Shown: positions 25,001 through 37,607 of the stretch, piece by piece
How positions within the stretch are numbered: position 1 is the first letter of the stretch
Layout: each line of letters begins with the position of its first letter
Assembly: GCA_033439765.1 (NCBI GenBank)
Contig: JAULSN010000003.1
Location: forward strand, 1,364,001 to 1,428,000
DNA from: Lasiosphaeria ovina
Taxonomy: Eukaryota > Ascomycota > Sordariomycetes > Sordariales > Lasiosphaeriaceae
DNA: 64,000 nt
Reading direction: 5' to 3'
The notes under the pieces: generated by a model
What the model was told of the DNA's origin: nothing
Database searches by the model: none
The model's input: only the letters and a program-made list of their open reading frames with translations
Made by a program: the position numbers and the translations under genes

Positions 25001-26729
25001 CCATGATGAAGTTGCCAATGAGGGCGCCGAGGGTTAGACTGGGGTCTCCAACCAGGCGCCTCCAGCCTCGCCACAGACACAGTTCAATCTGCTGGATATA
25101 GGAGAGCGTAAAGGGCGACTTGGCCCGCTGTCCTTTTGCTTGCTGAGCCTTCCTCGAGTCACGGAAAGCGACGGCATCGGGCCCATTGATGGGATGGCCG
25201 ACCTTGTACTCCTCGATTTCAGCTTGGAGGGCCTTGTAATGGGCACTGTTCTTCCACGCCGCGGCGAATTCGTCGGGGGTGCGTGGGGCTTTTCCCTCAA
25301 AGCCAGGTCGCACAATGCGCTCGATCGGGCTGGTCATGGACGTAAGGAAATCCGGTGTCGTCGCGCGCGCAGGGCAGTCGAATCCCAAATCGATGAAGTA
25401 CTGCCTGGCCTGGTCGGCTCTTCCAAAGAAGATTTGACGTCCCTCGTATAGCACTATGGCCTTGTCGAAGAGGTCGTAGGCGCTCTGCGACGACTGATAG
25501 ATGGAGACACAGGCCGTGCTCCCGAAGAGCTCGGTGCTAAGTCTGAGAGTCTTGCAAAACTCAAGCGCGTTGGCGCTGTCCAGACCTCGGGTGCTGTTAT
25601 CCCAGCATTGTAGAGGAGCGCCAGAGAGAGTGGCTTCCGAGATGGTAACCCGCTTCCTCTCGCCGCCCGAGACACCACGGATGTACTCGTTACCCACACG
25701 CGTGTCAACAGTGTGGCTGATGCCATACATGGCCATAACAACATCACGAAGATGGTTAGAAAACATGGCCGAGGTGACGCCCTCTGGCAGATAGCGCGGG
25801 GCCCTGGCGCGAGCGGCAAACGTCAAGGTGTCTCCGACCGACAACTGGGGGAAATGGGTATCGACTTCGGCAGTGTAAATGGCCTCACCACGGTGGTTGG
25901 TGTGCATTTCCTTGGCGGTCATACCCTGGTAGTTGAAGTAAGAGTCGTCGTCAACAAAGATGCCATTGAAGTCGCCAGCAATGGTCTTCAAGAGAGTGCT
26001 GCAGCCCGACCCTGGGGGTCCAAGGACAACGAGCATCTCACCCTTGCGAACGAGGCCGTCAAAGTCGCGCAAGATATCGATACGGCGCTTTTGGTTGCCG
26101 AGAAGCCGGCGAACCATGCCAACGCCCTCGAGCCAGATGTTCAAGAAATCCTTCTGGTAGTCGGTCGGGGTGCCAAAACCAAACACGTTGAGATGCTGGA
26201 AAGCGACTCCGGTCGTGCGAAACTGGTGTCCCTGACCCGAAACCATAGCAACGACAGCCCTGGCCCAGGCCTTGGCGCTGAAGTTGGGGCCATTGGGGTT
26301 CAACGGTGACGACTCGTCCTTCAACGAATCCACAAAAACGTTTGTACCAGGCTTGGCCTCGCCGGCATGCGACTGAGACGTATACTGTCTGGCCAGGGCC
26401 TGGACCAGCGTATGGCGACGGTCCTCCTCGATCGCGTCCTCGTCCTCGTCCTCGCGACTCATCTTGTCCAGAGCGCCCTTCTCGTTGTGGCCCGCGTCGC
26501 TGTCGGCGACCTCGGTCACGGACGTGGCGCGTGTCCTGGTGACATCGTCGTGGCGCGAAGGAGACGACCCTCCAGCAACATGCGAAGAGGCGGTGGCGTC
26601 CTCGGTCTCCTCGTGCGTCGTTCGCCTTGCGATCGCTGGCAGGCCGGAATTCTGGGCCGTCCGATCATAGCTCCCGAAGGAGTTCGTCCCGCTCAAGGAC
26701 ATCGTCCCTTGGTAGCTGTCACTCGCCAA
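22038..26729 (-). CDS. PDR-type (ABCG) multidrug ABC transporter, full length
   Basis: Plasma-membrane exporter of the yeast Pdr5/Candida Cdr1 type with reverse order (NBD-TMD)x2. After a 60-base intron at 22144-22203 is removed, the protein is 1543 aa. NBD1 has the fungal PDR degenerate Walker [10 protein letters not shown] (about residue 240) and signature [11 protein letters not shown]2 has a canonical Walker [10 protein letters not shown] (about residue 940) and a degenerate signature LNVEQRKR. The first half has the PDR-specific [18 protein letters not shown]. Two sets of six hydrophobic helices and large external loops are seen, ending [15 protein letters not shown] with a lysine tail. 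The intron falls between RNFG and [11 protein letters not shown]. It is a multiple of three with no stop, so unspliced mRNA would still give a 20-residue-longer protein. Confidence 0.96.
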   Translation of the reverse strand: MASDSYQGTMSLSGTNSFGSYDRTAQNSGLPAIARRTTHEETEDATASSHVAGGSSPSRHDDVTRTRATSVTEVADSDAGHNEKGALDKMSREDEDEDAIEEDRRHTLVQALARQYTSQSHAGEAKPGTNVFVDSLKDESSPLNPNGPNFSAKAWARAVVAMVSGQGHQFRTTGVAFQHLNVFGFGTPTDYQKDFLNIWLEGVGMVRRLLGNQKRRIDILRDFDGLVRKGEMLVVLGPPGSGCSTLLKTIAGDFNGIFVDDDSYFNYQGMTAKEMHTNHRGEAIYTAEVDTHFPQLSVGDTLTFAARARAPRYLPEGVTSAMFSNHLRDVVMAMYGISHTVDTRVGNEYIRGVSGGERKRVTISEATLSGAPLQCWDNSTRGLDSANALEFCKTLRLSTELFGSTACVSIYQSSQSAYDLFDKAIVLYEGRQIFFGRADQARQYFIDLGFDCPARATTPDFLTSMTSPIERIVRPGFEGKAPRTPDEFAAAWKNSAHYKALQAEIEEYKVGHPINGPDAVAFRDSRKAQQAKGQRAKSPFTLSYIQQIELCLWRGWRRLVGDPSLTLGALIGNFIMALIISSVFFDLQPTTASFFQRGALLFFACLMNAFASALEILILYAQRPIVEKHDRYALYHPSAEAVASMLVDMPYKILNCLTFNLTLYFMTGLRREPGAFFFFLLISFVTVLTMSMMFRTIASTSRTLSQAMVPAAIIILDLIIFTGFAIPIDYMLGWCRWLNYLDPLAYAFEALMVNEFHNRDFTCTQYVPSPLVPGYEDVGDLNRVCSAIGSVAGSGVVNGDAYLNTGFSYSNDHKWRDFGLILVFMAGFLAMYILAAENVSAKKSRGEVLVFRRGHKPASFKENKGDTESGGTPVVGPIINEDINSGNASDGVLQRQTSVFHWSNVCYEVKIKGEPRQILDRVDGWVKPGTLTALMGVSGAGKTTLLDCLADRTSMGVITGEMLVDGSPRDTSFQRKTGYVQQQDLHLQTTTVREALNFSALLRQPAHVPRQEKLDYVEEVIKLLEMEEYADAIIGVPGEGLNVEQRKRLTIGVELAAKPPLLLFVDEPTSGLDSQTSWAILDLLEKLTKSGQAILCTIHQPSAMLFQRFDRLLFLAKGGKTVYYGDIGENSKTMTSYFERHSGLTCPAEANPAEWMLEVIGAAPGSTTDLDWYNTWRESAEYEATQQELQRLKADAKEATVLSDDKGSYREFAAPFLSQLREVTYRVFQQYWRTPSYIYSKMALCVLVALFIGFVFFNAPNTIQGLQNQMFAIFNLLTVFGQLVQQTMPHFVIQRALYEVRERPSKVYGWKVFMLSQIIVELPWNIFMAALMFFSWYYPVGLHHNAAAADQVVERGGLMFLLLVAFLLFTSTFTDFIIAGFETAEAGGNIANLLFTLCLIFCGVLANPDTLPRFWIFMYRLSPFTYLVSAMLSTGVANTEVRCAANEYLKFEPLNGTCGEYFDKYITATGGYLLDPSNLKECAYCAISNTNQFLASVNANYADRWRNFGYVVLCTVYLQPIRKLTIFGRIMFAFIIFNVFAALAVYWIVRVPKNKLGGKKKKE

Positions 26730-29700
26730 TGTGCCTCTTGTCCGGAAACTGGCGCGTCCTGATATTAGGGTTTTGAAAGGTGGTAAATTTCGCGCGTCTT
26801 CCTATCGAGCACGGCGCATTGGTATTCAAGAATAAAGGTATAATAAAACAAGAACCTGGCGACCAAGGCAAAGGCCAGCAGGATGGGGGTAATGAGCGAA
26901 AGAATGGGCAAAAAAGGCCTTGAGAAACAACAAAACGCACAAGAAGCAGCGAATTGGGGAGGAAGTACATGCGCTGCCAGAAACACAAAAAGGCCAGGTC
27001 AGGCAGGCAGGAAGGAAAACACAACCTAAGATACTAATAGCGTGGGAGCGCGGATATTTGCCAATCCCCGGGTGGAGTCGTTCTCAAGGGACGGAAACAG
27101 AGACGCCCCCGGCGCCGTCCCTCCACGGAGAAGGGGAGGCTGCAGGGGGTTACCTCAAAAGTTCCTCTACGCAGTAACTAGCGCGCGTGAAGACCACAGA
27201 GATGACGCCCAGGCTGGGCGGGATGGGCATCGGCATCCTGGGATGCCACGACTTTCGCGGGAGAGGCGCGGCCCTCGGATCTGAGTCTTGACAAAGCACT
27301 ATACATATTCCGTACCCGCGTACATACATACAGTAGTATCCGTACTCCGTACGGAGTACTCCTCCTTAGTATCAGGTTCAAATCCCCCTTCCCCCTGTAT
27401 CAGTATTGTGAACAGTTTTACCGAAAAGCCGTCTGTCTGATAATTACTCCTCCCAGTATCTTACCAGCTGCGGCGTGGCAAAGACACCCTCCGCTGCTGA
27501 CGGGATACGGTCAGCGTGTCATTCGCGCCTTACTGCGCACACAAATCCGTGGAGAATCCACTCCTAGGTAAGAACTGAAGCGATGGAAAAGCGATTCACA
27601 ATGAACCCAGATGCAACCCCGCCCCCTCCATGCTCTCCTTACCAGAACCAGCCAATAATCTCGCCAATAGCCCGTGGATCCACACGCACCTACCAAAAGG
27701 TGCTAAGCCCACATAGGTAGTGTGTAAGTAAAAATCATTCAGGACGATCGACCAAAATCGCCATTCTGCTCGGCCGCTTCTCAATCGCCATCAAGCCCAA
27801 GGAATAGTAATAACAACTGCAAGCAGGAGCCTGGCACAGAAAATTCGGCAAGCGAGGGCTAGATAGTAGAGCCTTTCCAAACCGGGAAAGGCTTCCCAAT
27901 TAATCATTTATCAATCAGACTACATGTCTTGGCACCGCGCCAGCCAAATCAAGAACCCGTTTTCCTGGGTTTCGCATGTGGACTCTGTCCGATTTGCCCC
28001 GCATGGACTTCCTCTCGGGGTCCTGCACAAGCCCGGTCGCCCGGGGCGCGCGCGCAGCTTCTACGGCTTGTTGATCTCCTATCGCGCGCGCTCGTACTCG
28101 CCAAAGATATCTCTCACCACTTCATCCCCACTTTAATAACTATGCGCATAACATGAATTTGCTCTGCTCCATTGGTATGGAGTGCCGATTTAGAACTGCT
28201 CCCCCGCAACACCACTCAATCGTTCTTTTAACATCAAGTATGTCCCTTACCTAGCTTCTAGTTTTATTTCTCAATCTCTCCCAGTCCACGCTATATGCTA
28301 CCTAGCAAAATGGGAGGCATTTTTCCCGGTTCCATGTGTTACGGTTCCAAGCACTACCCGAATACGAATACGTAACCGGCGTCGCGGATCCCAAGGTAAG
28401 GTACGGTAGGTACGACGTTATCTCTCGGGCCTTGTCTAGGGCAACTCCCACGAGGGTTATTTAAGCAGAGTCGCTGAAGTTCTGATGCGAAGAATTGCCC
28501 GACCATATCTACCCGGGTATATGTGTAAGGAATCCTCGCAATTCCGATCCAAAAAAAGTTCTGATGGAGGGTCCGCACGTCACGCTGCTCCATATATTTT
28601 GATCCTCCAAATAGGCTGGCTTGCCTTGGGGCTATGGGAACCGGATTGCCGATGCGAATGATTCACTATCTTGATCCTGTTGGCTCACTGAACAAGGTGC
28701 TGTTGGCTCATTATCGTTCGGTTCTATCTGTCCGTACATAAGTATCAACCTTACGCCCATACCGTGCTATCCGTGTGTCGTGTCGTGCTTTCGGTTTCCA
28801 CTCATGTACGGTCACTTTGTCACCCCTCCTACTTACGGATATAAGTCAGCATATTTTGGGCCACCAGCTCAGTCATATTCCGTACATATCGTAACCTCAT
28901 GCTCAATTCTCGTTTCCGAATGGGCAGTCCCGATAGTTTCGCTACGCGCTCCAGAATAATTAGTCGACAACGAGTCCTCTGCAATACTGAGAAAGCGGGC
29001 ATCCATGCTTCTACATTGCATTGTTGTGCTGGGTACTATATGTCAATTCCATTTCGTACGAAGCAGTGCCAAAGTCTCCCCTGTTCGGTCTTCTCTGTAA
29101 ACACAGGGCTCTAGCCAGAGCACCCGAGTAATTCGTTAACGCATGCTTGTCTAAGGCCCCACACTTTGTCCATCATTTTGTGGGGTTGTTCTTATCATGA
29201 AGTCGTAGGTTTCAATATAGCCTTAGCAGCTTAGTTACCAAGATACTTGACCAGTTGCAATTGGAGATGGATGTACGGAATACGAGATATTTTATAGGAA
29301 AATGCGTTACAAATCCTGCCTATATCAGGCGTTTGATATGAACAGTAGGGTAGGGTACTCTCACCATAGATCAGAATGTATTCCGTCTTCGATGATTGGT
29401 GACTGGAACTCTAGTTAATGGGCAAATTTCAACGCTCGCCAGGAGATAAATGCTAGAGCATCGAGACTGGCCTGGGATGTGTATGAATGGAATTTCCGGA
29501 CATCAAGCTCTGATTTGAATCTAGAGGCTTACTCTAGAACCGTGGAAGCAATAATTTCTATAGCCTAACAAATTCGAACCTCGATGTGTTTGGATGACTT
29601 GGTGGTTTTTACCCAGCCTGATATGGCTGCGAAAAGAACCCCCGAAATAGGTGCCGACAGGGTTAAGCATACGGCGATTTACAACAAATCCAGGTATTTG

Positions 29701-32700
29701 TGGTGTTCTAAGTCCCTCGAGATGCCCGAGTCAAACAATATGGTCTGGCAGAGGAATTCACACAGCATGAGAGTTTCTCGTGACTCTTGGCCTAATTACT
29801 GGTAACATTGAAGCGAATAGTAAGGTCTGCGAATAACACCCGACATCATGTAATGCAATACCCTATAGGGCATCTAATTACGTATGCAAATAGTAGGCTT
29901 TGCGATCAAGCTAGTTTGGTGTCCTAGTTGCCTAGAAAGCAGGTTTCATTTTTAGACCTGCTGCTTCCACAACCAACTTGACCTTGTTTGGGTTTCAAGG
30001 TCTTCTTGCACCGCTAACTTGGTTGATCCGTATATTCGTCTCAAGATAAGATCGCAAGTCTATGACTATATACGAAGACCAATATGATTGTTCTCCCATG
30101 TGGTGTCTCGTTTTTATCGCCCCCTTTCCTTTGCACACTCTGCCGAACCCATTCACGGAATCACGAAAACGAGTTGAAGCGTCTAGAAAAGAGGAAATCA
30201 TTTACTGGGCCCCAGATTTGCGACCAAACTCACCTTGTGATTTTGAATAAAGGAGGTTCAACGACAAGAAGAATGAAAAGGAGCAACGAAAACCCCTCCC
30301 ACCGTCCAATCCCTGACTGGCTGTTGGTGTGGTACTTGAAGTGAACAGTACGGCAGGGTTTCTAGTAAACAAAATTTGCCTAAAAAGGTTTCTATGAGGG
30401 TACTTGCAAGAGAGTAATAACTAGGGCTTTGAGATTCTTTAGTGGGAATTCCTGCCCTGGGCATGGCGTTAGGTAAAAGGCATCAACTGTGTCTTTATAT
30501 TTGCGATTGTGGTTCTGGCATCTAGCTGAACATTTGGAATCCACCAAACCGGAGCAGAGCCGTTCAATTGTTTGACTTTTTGCTGTACCGCGGCAAATAC
30601 CTGTGTTAACTTTTTAATATGTACGAGGTGGTGGGTATGAGCCATTTCGCTTTTGTGATAAATCTAACTGTGGAAGTCCCTCCTTAAGCAAACCCTATTG
30701 AAGCAGACGGAATAATACACTTAGTGAGAATTCCAATAGTTATTGCCTCCTTCATAAAAAAAGTCTTGAGAGGAGGTAGTGAGGCCTTTCGTTTTTGCAA
30801 GTCCCCCATACTAATTATTAGCAAAAATTCAGTGGTTGGATTATATTACGGTAAGGTCTCATCATATGAGTTTTTCTAAGCTCATTGTACCATGGTTTTG
30901 TAAGGATCAGCGAACCGGTAGGAAGGGAGCACGCTAACTTGCCACTAGACGATGTAACCGCAAAATACGGAGAGTAATCACAAAGTCTGCACCTTGTGTG
31001 ATACTCTCAGTCACTAGGTACCTACCTAATTATGAGCGACGCCATCCCGGCGGAGGAACAATGGCGGCAATTAATTACTGAAGGGGTAATCTCGGTTTGT
31101 ATAAAACCGAAAATGTTGATCCTTTGTCGTTACTCGGCCTCTCATGCATCTCATCCTGCTACTACCGTACTTGAAGTTGAAGGTCGCAATCATGCTTGCT
31201 AGAGATTTGTGTGGGTTTAATAGTACGAAGTTTGAGGCGAGCAGGGAAGGTGCTTACCTAAAATTTGAGTAGTGGTGACTTGAGTTTTGCCATATTGCCA
31301 GTGGTTTGGGGTTATGCATGGAATAAGACATGAAATTGCCTAACCCTTGATATGATGACGTATTGCATAACCGGCTGGCATCTGGACATTGCAGCAAGAA
31401 CTTACCTACTTGCCTTTCGTTCAAAAAGTTTGCCATTTATTGGAGTGGGAACATACAAATTTCGGAAATATCGGCCAATCCTTGCAAAGTTTCGGGGTCC
31501 CTTGGAGTAAACGGCTTGTAGGGAGCTGGAAGAAACCTCGACTTCCATACTACCCAGAGATTGAAGGCGTCACTCATTACCTAGGTACATGAATCTCGGC
31601 TTCTTTATTAGCACGCGGGAGGTCTCCAGAAGCTAGATGCGCTCCCACAACCGCCCAAAAGAATGAGGCACCAAAAGCGGCATATGATCCTATGGACGAG
31701 AGCTTTACGTGGAATTGCGAATTGGGGTGCCTTAGATTCGTGCATCACCGCATGCATCAGAGTGAGAATTGCTCGGTACCGAGTACATACCAAGGGTAGC
31801 AACATACCCAGCTTGCCCAAATGACGGGAAGTATAAGGGGAGCTGAAGAGGTAAATCAACCTAGAATGCTCTGAACTAAAATAAATATAACTTTAAAGGT
31901 ACCCGACCATTTATCACATGAACCCACGGGACAGCTTTTAGAGGAATTACAGGAGGAAAGCACGGAGAGGTACTCCATATTCTGAGACTCGAGCGGGTTC
32001 AGTCTGCTTTGTCCTGCCAAGAGTCCCCCCCCGTCTTCCGTAATCCCAAGTGGGTCGGCAGGGTCGGACCTTGCTCTTGTCAGCGGCGTTTCTGGTCAGC
32101 TAACTTCTTGGCGTCCATCTTGCCTCCCTCAACATCATATATTGGACTAGACAATAATCACTTGACCTGGACCGCGCAGTGAGGTCGTTGATCGCTCGCT
32201 CCTTAACCCCTAGGTGTTGTGGCTCGAGTGCTTTTCTCTGGATTGGCTCGAGTTTCCAACCCCGCCGCATGTGCCCCGCGACTCCGCGAGGATGTTGTGC
32301 GAGTGACGCCCGCTAAATCTGACCCTCCCAACTGCTGCTGACTGCACTGTCTCGGGTTGCACCAGAGACGACGGTTTTCCAAGCTGTGCTCGCCCTACGA
32401 ACAACCGCCATTTACTTGGCGGCCGAGAAGCTGCTGCATCTCCCTTCTGCTCTTTTTCCCGATCTTGAAAACCGGCAAACACACCCGCAAGCGATCTGCT
32501 GCAGGCCGCAGTTCCCGATCCGACGGGGCTCCCCGCCATTTCTGACAACCAGGCCCCCTAGCTTATCTGGCGTCACTCTCGCCTAGCTCCAACAACCCTC
32601 CCTCATCTCGTTCGACACCTCCCTCAAACTCGCCCGATTGCTCGCCCCATTCGGCTGTTTGTCGCAAAATACACGCCAATCCGCTGGGCCTGTGAAGTTG

Positions 32701-32724
32701 TTGACCGAGGGCTGTCTAATCACC
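26730..32724. other. 6-kb gene-free region, AT-rich in the middle
   Basis: From the PDR transporter start to the SIP5-like start. The first ~500 bases are the PDR promoter/5' UTR and the last ~500 the pyrimidine-rich 5' region of the SIP5-like gene. Between about 28150 and 32000 the DNA is visibly richer in A and T than the rest, with no open frame above about 85 codons and no recognised transposase, reverse transcriptase, terminal repeat or RNA gene. It could be a decayed repeat or long regulatory DNA. Confidence 0.55.
27342..27359. repeat. 18-bp perfect palindrome upstream of the PDR transporter
   Basis: GTACTCCGTACGGAGTAC reads the same on both strands. It lies about 610 bases upstream of the transporter start, inside a stretch rich in GTAC/CGTA steps. 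It could be a dimeric regulator site; this is inference. Confidence 0.5.
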
Positions 32725-35516
32725 ATGGGAAACGCAAGCACAAAGGAATCGCGAGGTGCTGATGGCGGCCACCGCAGCCACCACTCCGGCTTCCCCGCCG
32801 CATTGGAACCGGGCGGCAGCGGCTCTTTGCAACCCGATGGATCGTCCAACAGGAGAAATCGGGGGACACGGGGGGATCTGGGCGGTATCTTGGGACTAGG
32901 GTCTGCCGGCTCTGCGTCGCAGCCCGACCCGCCGCCGGAGCGCCGGGAAACCAAGCAAGAGAGGGAAGCGCGGAGGCTAGAACGAGAGCGGGTAAACAGG
33001 ATCGCCGAGCGAGCGCGGAGCATGAAAGAGGAGCACGTCGACGGTGGCTACCTCGTCACCATGGGGACATACACCGGCCCTGAGGACTTCAATAAAGCCG
33101 TCGTCCGGCAGTTACAGGTACGTCTGGGACGATGGATATCTGACCCTGCCCAGATTAGAGGTCTCGCAGTGCCGCTTACTAACTGTCCTGTGTAAAGATC
33201 GAACGCAAAGTTGCGCCCTTTTGGCGAGGCCTTAATGACGTCGATGATCAGTGGACTGAACCTCAAATCATCGCTGCCGCGAGGGGGCTGCCCGTCCCTG
33301 CTGCAGACGAGACCCCCCCCGACGACCTCATTCCGCGACCCCTATCGCCGGAGTCTCCCGCAGAATCCTCTCAGAACCTCAACAACCTAACTGTTCCAAT
33401 GGGCGGTCGCACCCAGTCCCTTACATCTGAACATAGCGTGTCGAATGCCGGATCCGGGCTTCCGTCGCCCATCTCCAGCCAGCCCCAGAGGACTGGTTCT
33501 CCATTCAAGCCCCGGGGAAAGGCTCTAGCGGCCGTCTTGGGCGGGTCTTCTCGCAACGGATCAACGACCGAAATCATGCCCCGGGAGATCAATCTACCTC
33601 GCGACCCTTTCGTTAATGGCCAACCTCTTGAGGTGTTCCTCTACAAAGAGGCCACGGAATGTCCAATCTGCTTCCTATCATATCCACCATATCTAAATCA
33701 CACCAGATGTTGCGACCAGCCAATATGCAGCGAATGCTTTGTTCAGATCAAGCGGCCGGACCCGCATTTTCCTGAAGGCCACAATGAGAATGACCATAGC
33801 AGCAACCCCGAAGAGGCTGCTGGATTATTGGTATCGGAACCAGCCTGTTGCCCCTACTGTACGCAGCCTGAATTCGGCGTCACTTACGAACCGCCACCCT
33901 TCCGCCGCGGTTTGGCATACACGATCCCTCCGAGCACTCTTGGAACCATGAATACTGCCATGTCGTCGAGCAGCTCCCTGAACTCGGCTACATTGTCGCC
34001 CAATCTTGGTTCTTCAAATAGCGGCGGCCGCCGTCGTACTCAATCTCTGTCTGCCAACGCCTCGAACGTTATCCTGACAGACAGAATCCGGCCGGAATGG
34101 GCAACCAAGCTGCAGGCGGCACGAGCCCACCAGGCCAGACGAGCTGCTGCCGCTACGGCCCTACATACAGCCGCATTTTTAATGGGAAATGTAGAGACAC
34201 GGGCGTTCCGTAGTCGCTTTGGACGGAGGAATACAGGTGGCTCTGGAACCGCACCTGGTGCTGGCACTCTTCCCGGAGGACCAGGTAATACGGATGCAAA
34301 TCTCGACAACAGTAGCTCGGGAACCCCTTCACAGGGAGTGGTTGATCCTGGCCCCAGGGGAAGCTCGAATCGCGCCTTGATCTCTGGCGGTAGCGATGGG
34401 CGGCGTAGCCGGATTGAAGACCTTGAGGATATGATGTTCATGGAGGCCATCCGCCTATCGCTCGCTGCGGAGGAAGAGCGCAAACGCAAGGCCGAGAAGG
34501 AAGAAAAGAAGGAGGCTAAGAAGAAAGAAAAAGAGGAGCGAAAGGCAGCAAAGGCAGCCGCGAAGCAAAGTGGCCCGTATGGGGGTGCAGAAGGTCGCAG
34601 CGGACACACCTCAGCAAGCGGGAGTAGCTTGAGCCTGCCTGGTCTGGGCTTCGGAAGGAAGCGAGGAAATAGTGGTGCCAGCAACCTACGAGTCGAGGCC
34701 AGTGTTGCCAGCGCGATGGCCAACAGCGGAGCATCGGGAGGTCTGGCGGATCTCAACGCAAAAGACAAGGGAAAGGCCGTCGATAGAGGCCCGCCGGCCA
34801 CCCAAGAAACAGCTGATACTTCGGCCGCTGGGCCGGCCACGCCGCAGGCTTCGGCGACCCCCTCGGTCTCGGCTCCACGTTCAATTCCCTCTCCGCATCA
34901 ATCAGCGGGGCCCTCCCATCTTCGTCAAATGAGCAGCGCCTCGTCAATATCATCATCGCTTCTAGAGAGCCAGCATGGTAGCTTCACCTCACCTACCAAT
35001 CTCCATGATCCCCGTGCTAGCGGCATCAGTCTGGGGAGCCGTTCAGGCGCCAGCGAGGATGGCGGGGATCAGGACCGGGACCGGGACCCGAGCGCAAGCA
35101 CTGAGCCCATGTTCAATTTCAGGAGTTTGGCAGAGGTTGTAGGAGTGAGTCTGGAGGGTGAAAACGCCGGAAGGCGTCTGAGTCATACCGAAACCGACAA
35201 GAAGACAGATGGGCCTGGAGTGGAACATTCCATCCGCCGGTCACCGTCCTCTAATGTCGAACGGGCCAAGATAGATGAAGCGAGCGACGGTCCACAGACA
35301 GAGCGAGTGGAAAATGTCTCTCCGAGCCACCTGGAAGTCCAGAAAGAAAGCCGTCGAGTGGGACAGGAGACAATAACCACTGACTTGGGTCGGCTCCCGT
35401 TACCCGAAGTCACTGTGACGCCAGAGACTCCGGCGGCAGTCGATGATATCAGCGGAGACTCTAAGCAACTTGGCTACGAGACTACTGTCGAGCACCCGCC
35501 CCAGGTAACGCAGTAG
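32725..35516 (+). CDS. SIP5: SIP5-like RING-finger protein with N-myristoylation signal
   Basis: Homologue of yeast Sip5, a Snf1/Reg1-Glc7 interacting protein; the exact role in moulds is not known. Exons 32725-33117 and 33198-35516 give 903 aa. The start sits in CACCATGG and the protein begins MGNASTKE, which fits an N-myristoylation site (Gly2, Thr6). A DUF/Sip5 segment follows ([27 protein letters not shown]). At about residues 284-352 a cysteine-rich RING-like region begins [10 protein letters not shown], continues [11 protein letters not shown] and ends CCPYC. Around residue 540, [20 protein letters not shown] looks like a ubiquitin-interacting motif, followed by a Lys/Glu-rich coiled coil. 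The remaining C-terminus is Ser/Pro/Gly-rich and probably disordered. Confidence 0.9.
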
Positions 35517-36152
35517 TGGTGTGAGAGCCTGATTCGATGCTATCTTTCCCACTCCGAGGGCGATGGGCAGCAGAAGACGAAGATGAAGTTTGAAAGAATG
35601 AAGTATGAGAACGACTTGGCGGAGTGTCAGAATGAAGTTATTTGGAGCTAAATGTGGTTTTTGTTTTGTTTTTTTCTTCTCAAATTTTCTCAGGTTGGAA
35701 TTGGCAGGGGTGGGAGTTAAACAGAATCTTCCTAGCTATCCAATTGCCTCGAGCGGTATGTCTGGTTCGGTACGGGAGGTACCTAGTCTGTGGTCGGTCG
35801 ACCAACCCATTTCCTTCCTTTCCCTATCCTTTCCCTCTTCCCTTTTGTATATAGCCCCGCTTTGTTTCTCACATCTCATCTCACATGTTCCCTTGGGGTA
35901 TGGTTTAGTTTGAAGGCTCATGGGGGAAAGAATGGAAGTCTTTGACGGGATGAGTGATGGGAGTTTGGAGTTCTTCAACGGGCATGCTATGTAGCCCTGG
36001 CCTGATGAGTTTAGTATGTTTTGGTTGGTCCGGAACTTAGAATTGAGCAGCATTGTATTGCAAATAGAAACACCTCCTACATAGCTGGTCATTTGTGCTC
36101 GCTTGAACGACACAGCCATGGCCGGTAAGGTTTTCCGTGTATGATGTCCAAG
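35517..36152. other. Convergent 3' region
   Basis: About 640 bases between the SIP5-like stop (+) and the stop of the next gene (-). T-rich and CT-rich; no gene seen. Confidence 0.5.
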
Positions 36153-37607
36153 TCAACTTGTGCCCCACCCCTTCCCACCTCTATTCCTTTTTGCTAGTAG
36201 ATCATTATGTGAAGCTATCACATCGTCGTTGGGAGTGGCGCCTCTACCCTCTTTACGCCTCGTGTTTGTAAATCCAGAGTTCGGACTTGGCCAAGCATAA
36301 TCCTTCCACGGCCCTAGAGCTGGCCAAAGCCCCCTTTGCACAAGCCCTAGAACTTTCTCTCTCCGTGCTGTGCCATATGGGCTATCTTTAATTTTCCCAG
36401 TAGTGCCGGCAGATTGGAGGCCCAGACCAGATAGCACTCCTTGCCACTCTAGCATCGTCTCCTCGAGCTCAGTGATGGCCGACACGCCGCAGACTGTCGC
36501 ACCGAGCCGCTGGGGTGCAGAAGAATCCCTCAGTGAGACATCGACGCCAATATTGGCTGCTGCTCCAATGCGTGTCCACTCCTCAAGTGCCCAGCGGATG
36601 GCCACTGACTCTAGACGCTCGCCTGCTGCTACGGCGAGGCGGGCAAGTTCCTTGCATGCAAGACGCAGGTCTAGCGGTGAGGGGTGCCACTTAGCAAGCG
36701 GGGAAGGGCCTTCTCCCTGGCCTTCAGTCGTTTTGGGCGCGTCAGAGTCTGGTGGTATGCCACGGCTCGTCAATAAACCCATCCCCAGAATGCTAGCATT
36801 GAGCACGACATCCACACCAGCGGCCTTGAGCCTCGCCAAGGGGTTGTCCCCCCCGGCAGCGGACTCGACAGCAGACAGGTCCTCAACCCACGGTAGTCCC
36901 AGTTTCCGGTTTTGGATGGTGAAGTGGCCGTAGCTGAGCACGGCGTCCAGCGGCTCGCCTGTCTCGGCGAGCACCATGGCGGCAAGATCGCAGAGGATCT
37001 CAACGGGAAACCCGCTGATACCAACGTACCGAACGACGCCGTCCTCGTCACGCAGGCGGCGCAACTCGCGGACCGCGGCAAGGACCTCAGCCGGCGAGAC
37101 AAACTCGACGTCGTGGCAGTACACCAGGTCGACGTAGGGAGTGTGGAGCCGCTGCAGGCTGCGGAGCACCGAGTAGCGGATCCAGGCGGGCGAATAGTCG
37201 AACTCGTCCATGACGATGCGCCCCGCCTTGGTGACGAGCATGAAGTCGGATCGCGGCAGCGCAACCGCCGCCGGATCGGCCGCGGACGGGGCGGGGTTCA
37301 TCAGGTCGTCCAGCGCGCTGCCCAGAAGCGTTTCGGACGGGCCGTAGTAGGGGCTCGTGTCGAAAGCGCGGACGCCAAGCTCGACCGCCCGGGCGACGAT
37401 GTCGCGATAGGGCATGGCCAGCGGATTGGCCACATACTGTGTGTTGAACGTTGCTGTGCCGAGGATAAGCGGCGGAAGAACGGTGTGCAGGGGCAGCCGG
37501 ACAGAAGCACCGGGTTGCTGTTTGGTCGTCGTCGTCGTCGCTGTCATCGTCGCCGTCGTCGTCGCCGCCACCGCCGCCGTCGATGTCGATCTCTGAGTGT
37601 CAGACAT
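36153..37607 (-). CDS. ARA2: Aldo-keto reductase, D-arabinose 1-dehydrogenase (Ara2)-like
   Basis: Predicted NAD(P)-dependent oxidation of D-arabinose (or L-galactose-type sugars) toward D-erythroascorbate. It is a single 484-aa exon, longer than yeast Ara2 because of a low-complexity Thr/Ala start and internal insertions. It matches this AKR branch through LGTATFNTQYVANP near residue 50, AFDTSPYYGPSETLLGSALD (catalytic Asp and Tyr), MLVTKAGR (Lys), and YVDLVYCHDVEFV (His). A GMGLLTSRGIPP block and the C-terminal GVSAITELEETM cofactor segment are present. The first Met could be later than 37607, since the N-terminal 30 residues are encoded by a GTC/GCC-type trinucleotide repeat. Substrate assignment is by family only. 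Confidence 0.88.
   Translation of the reverse strand: MSDTQRSTSTAAVAATTTATMTATTTTTKQQPGASVRLPLHTVLPPLILGTATFNTQYVANPLAMPYRDIVARAVELGVRAFDTSPYYGPSETLLGSALDDLMNPAPSAADPAAVALPRSDFMLVTKAGRIVMDEFDYSPAWIRYSVLRSLQRLHTPYVDLVYCHDVEFVSPAEVLAAVRELRRLRDEDGVVRYVGISGFPVEILCDLAAMVLAETGEPLDAVLSYGHFTIQNRKLGLPWVEDLSAVESAAGGDNPLARLKAAGVDVVLNASILGMGLLTSRGIPPDSDAPKTTEGQGEGPSPLAKWHPSPLDLRLACKELARLAVAAGERLESVAIRWALEEWTRIGAAANIGVDVSLRDSSAPQRLGATVCGVSAITELEETMLEWQGVLSGLGLQSAGTTGKIKDSPYGTARREKVLGLVQRGLWPALGPWKDYAWPSPNSGFTNTRRKEGRGATPNDDVIASHNDLLAKRNRGGKGWGTS
37525..37589 (-). repeat. Trinucleotide repeat in the Ara2-like N-terminus
   Basis: Imperfect GTC/GCC/ATC repeat (as read on the plus strand) coding a Thr/Ala/Val-rich stretch near the start of the Ara2-like protein. 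Likely length-variable between strains. Confidence 0.7.

Noticed and set aside
27375..27395. Second T-loop-like GGTTCAAATC
   Set aside because: The upstream 60 bases do not fold as a tRNA; they form the GTAC palindrome region instead.
28150..32000. Transposon in the AT-rich stretch
   Set aside because: No transposase or reverse transcriptase motif, terminal inverted repeat or target duplication could be seen by eye; reported only as unexplained DNA.
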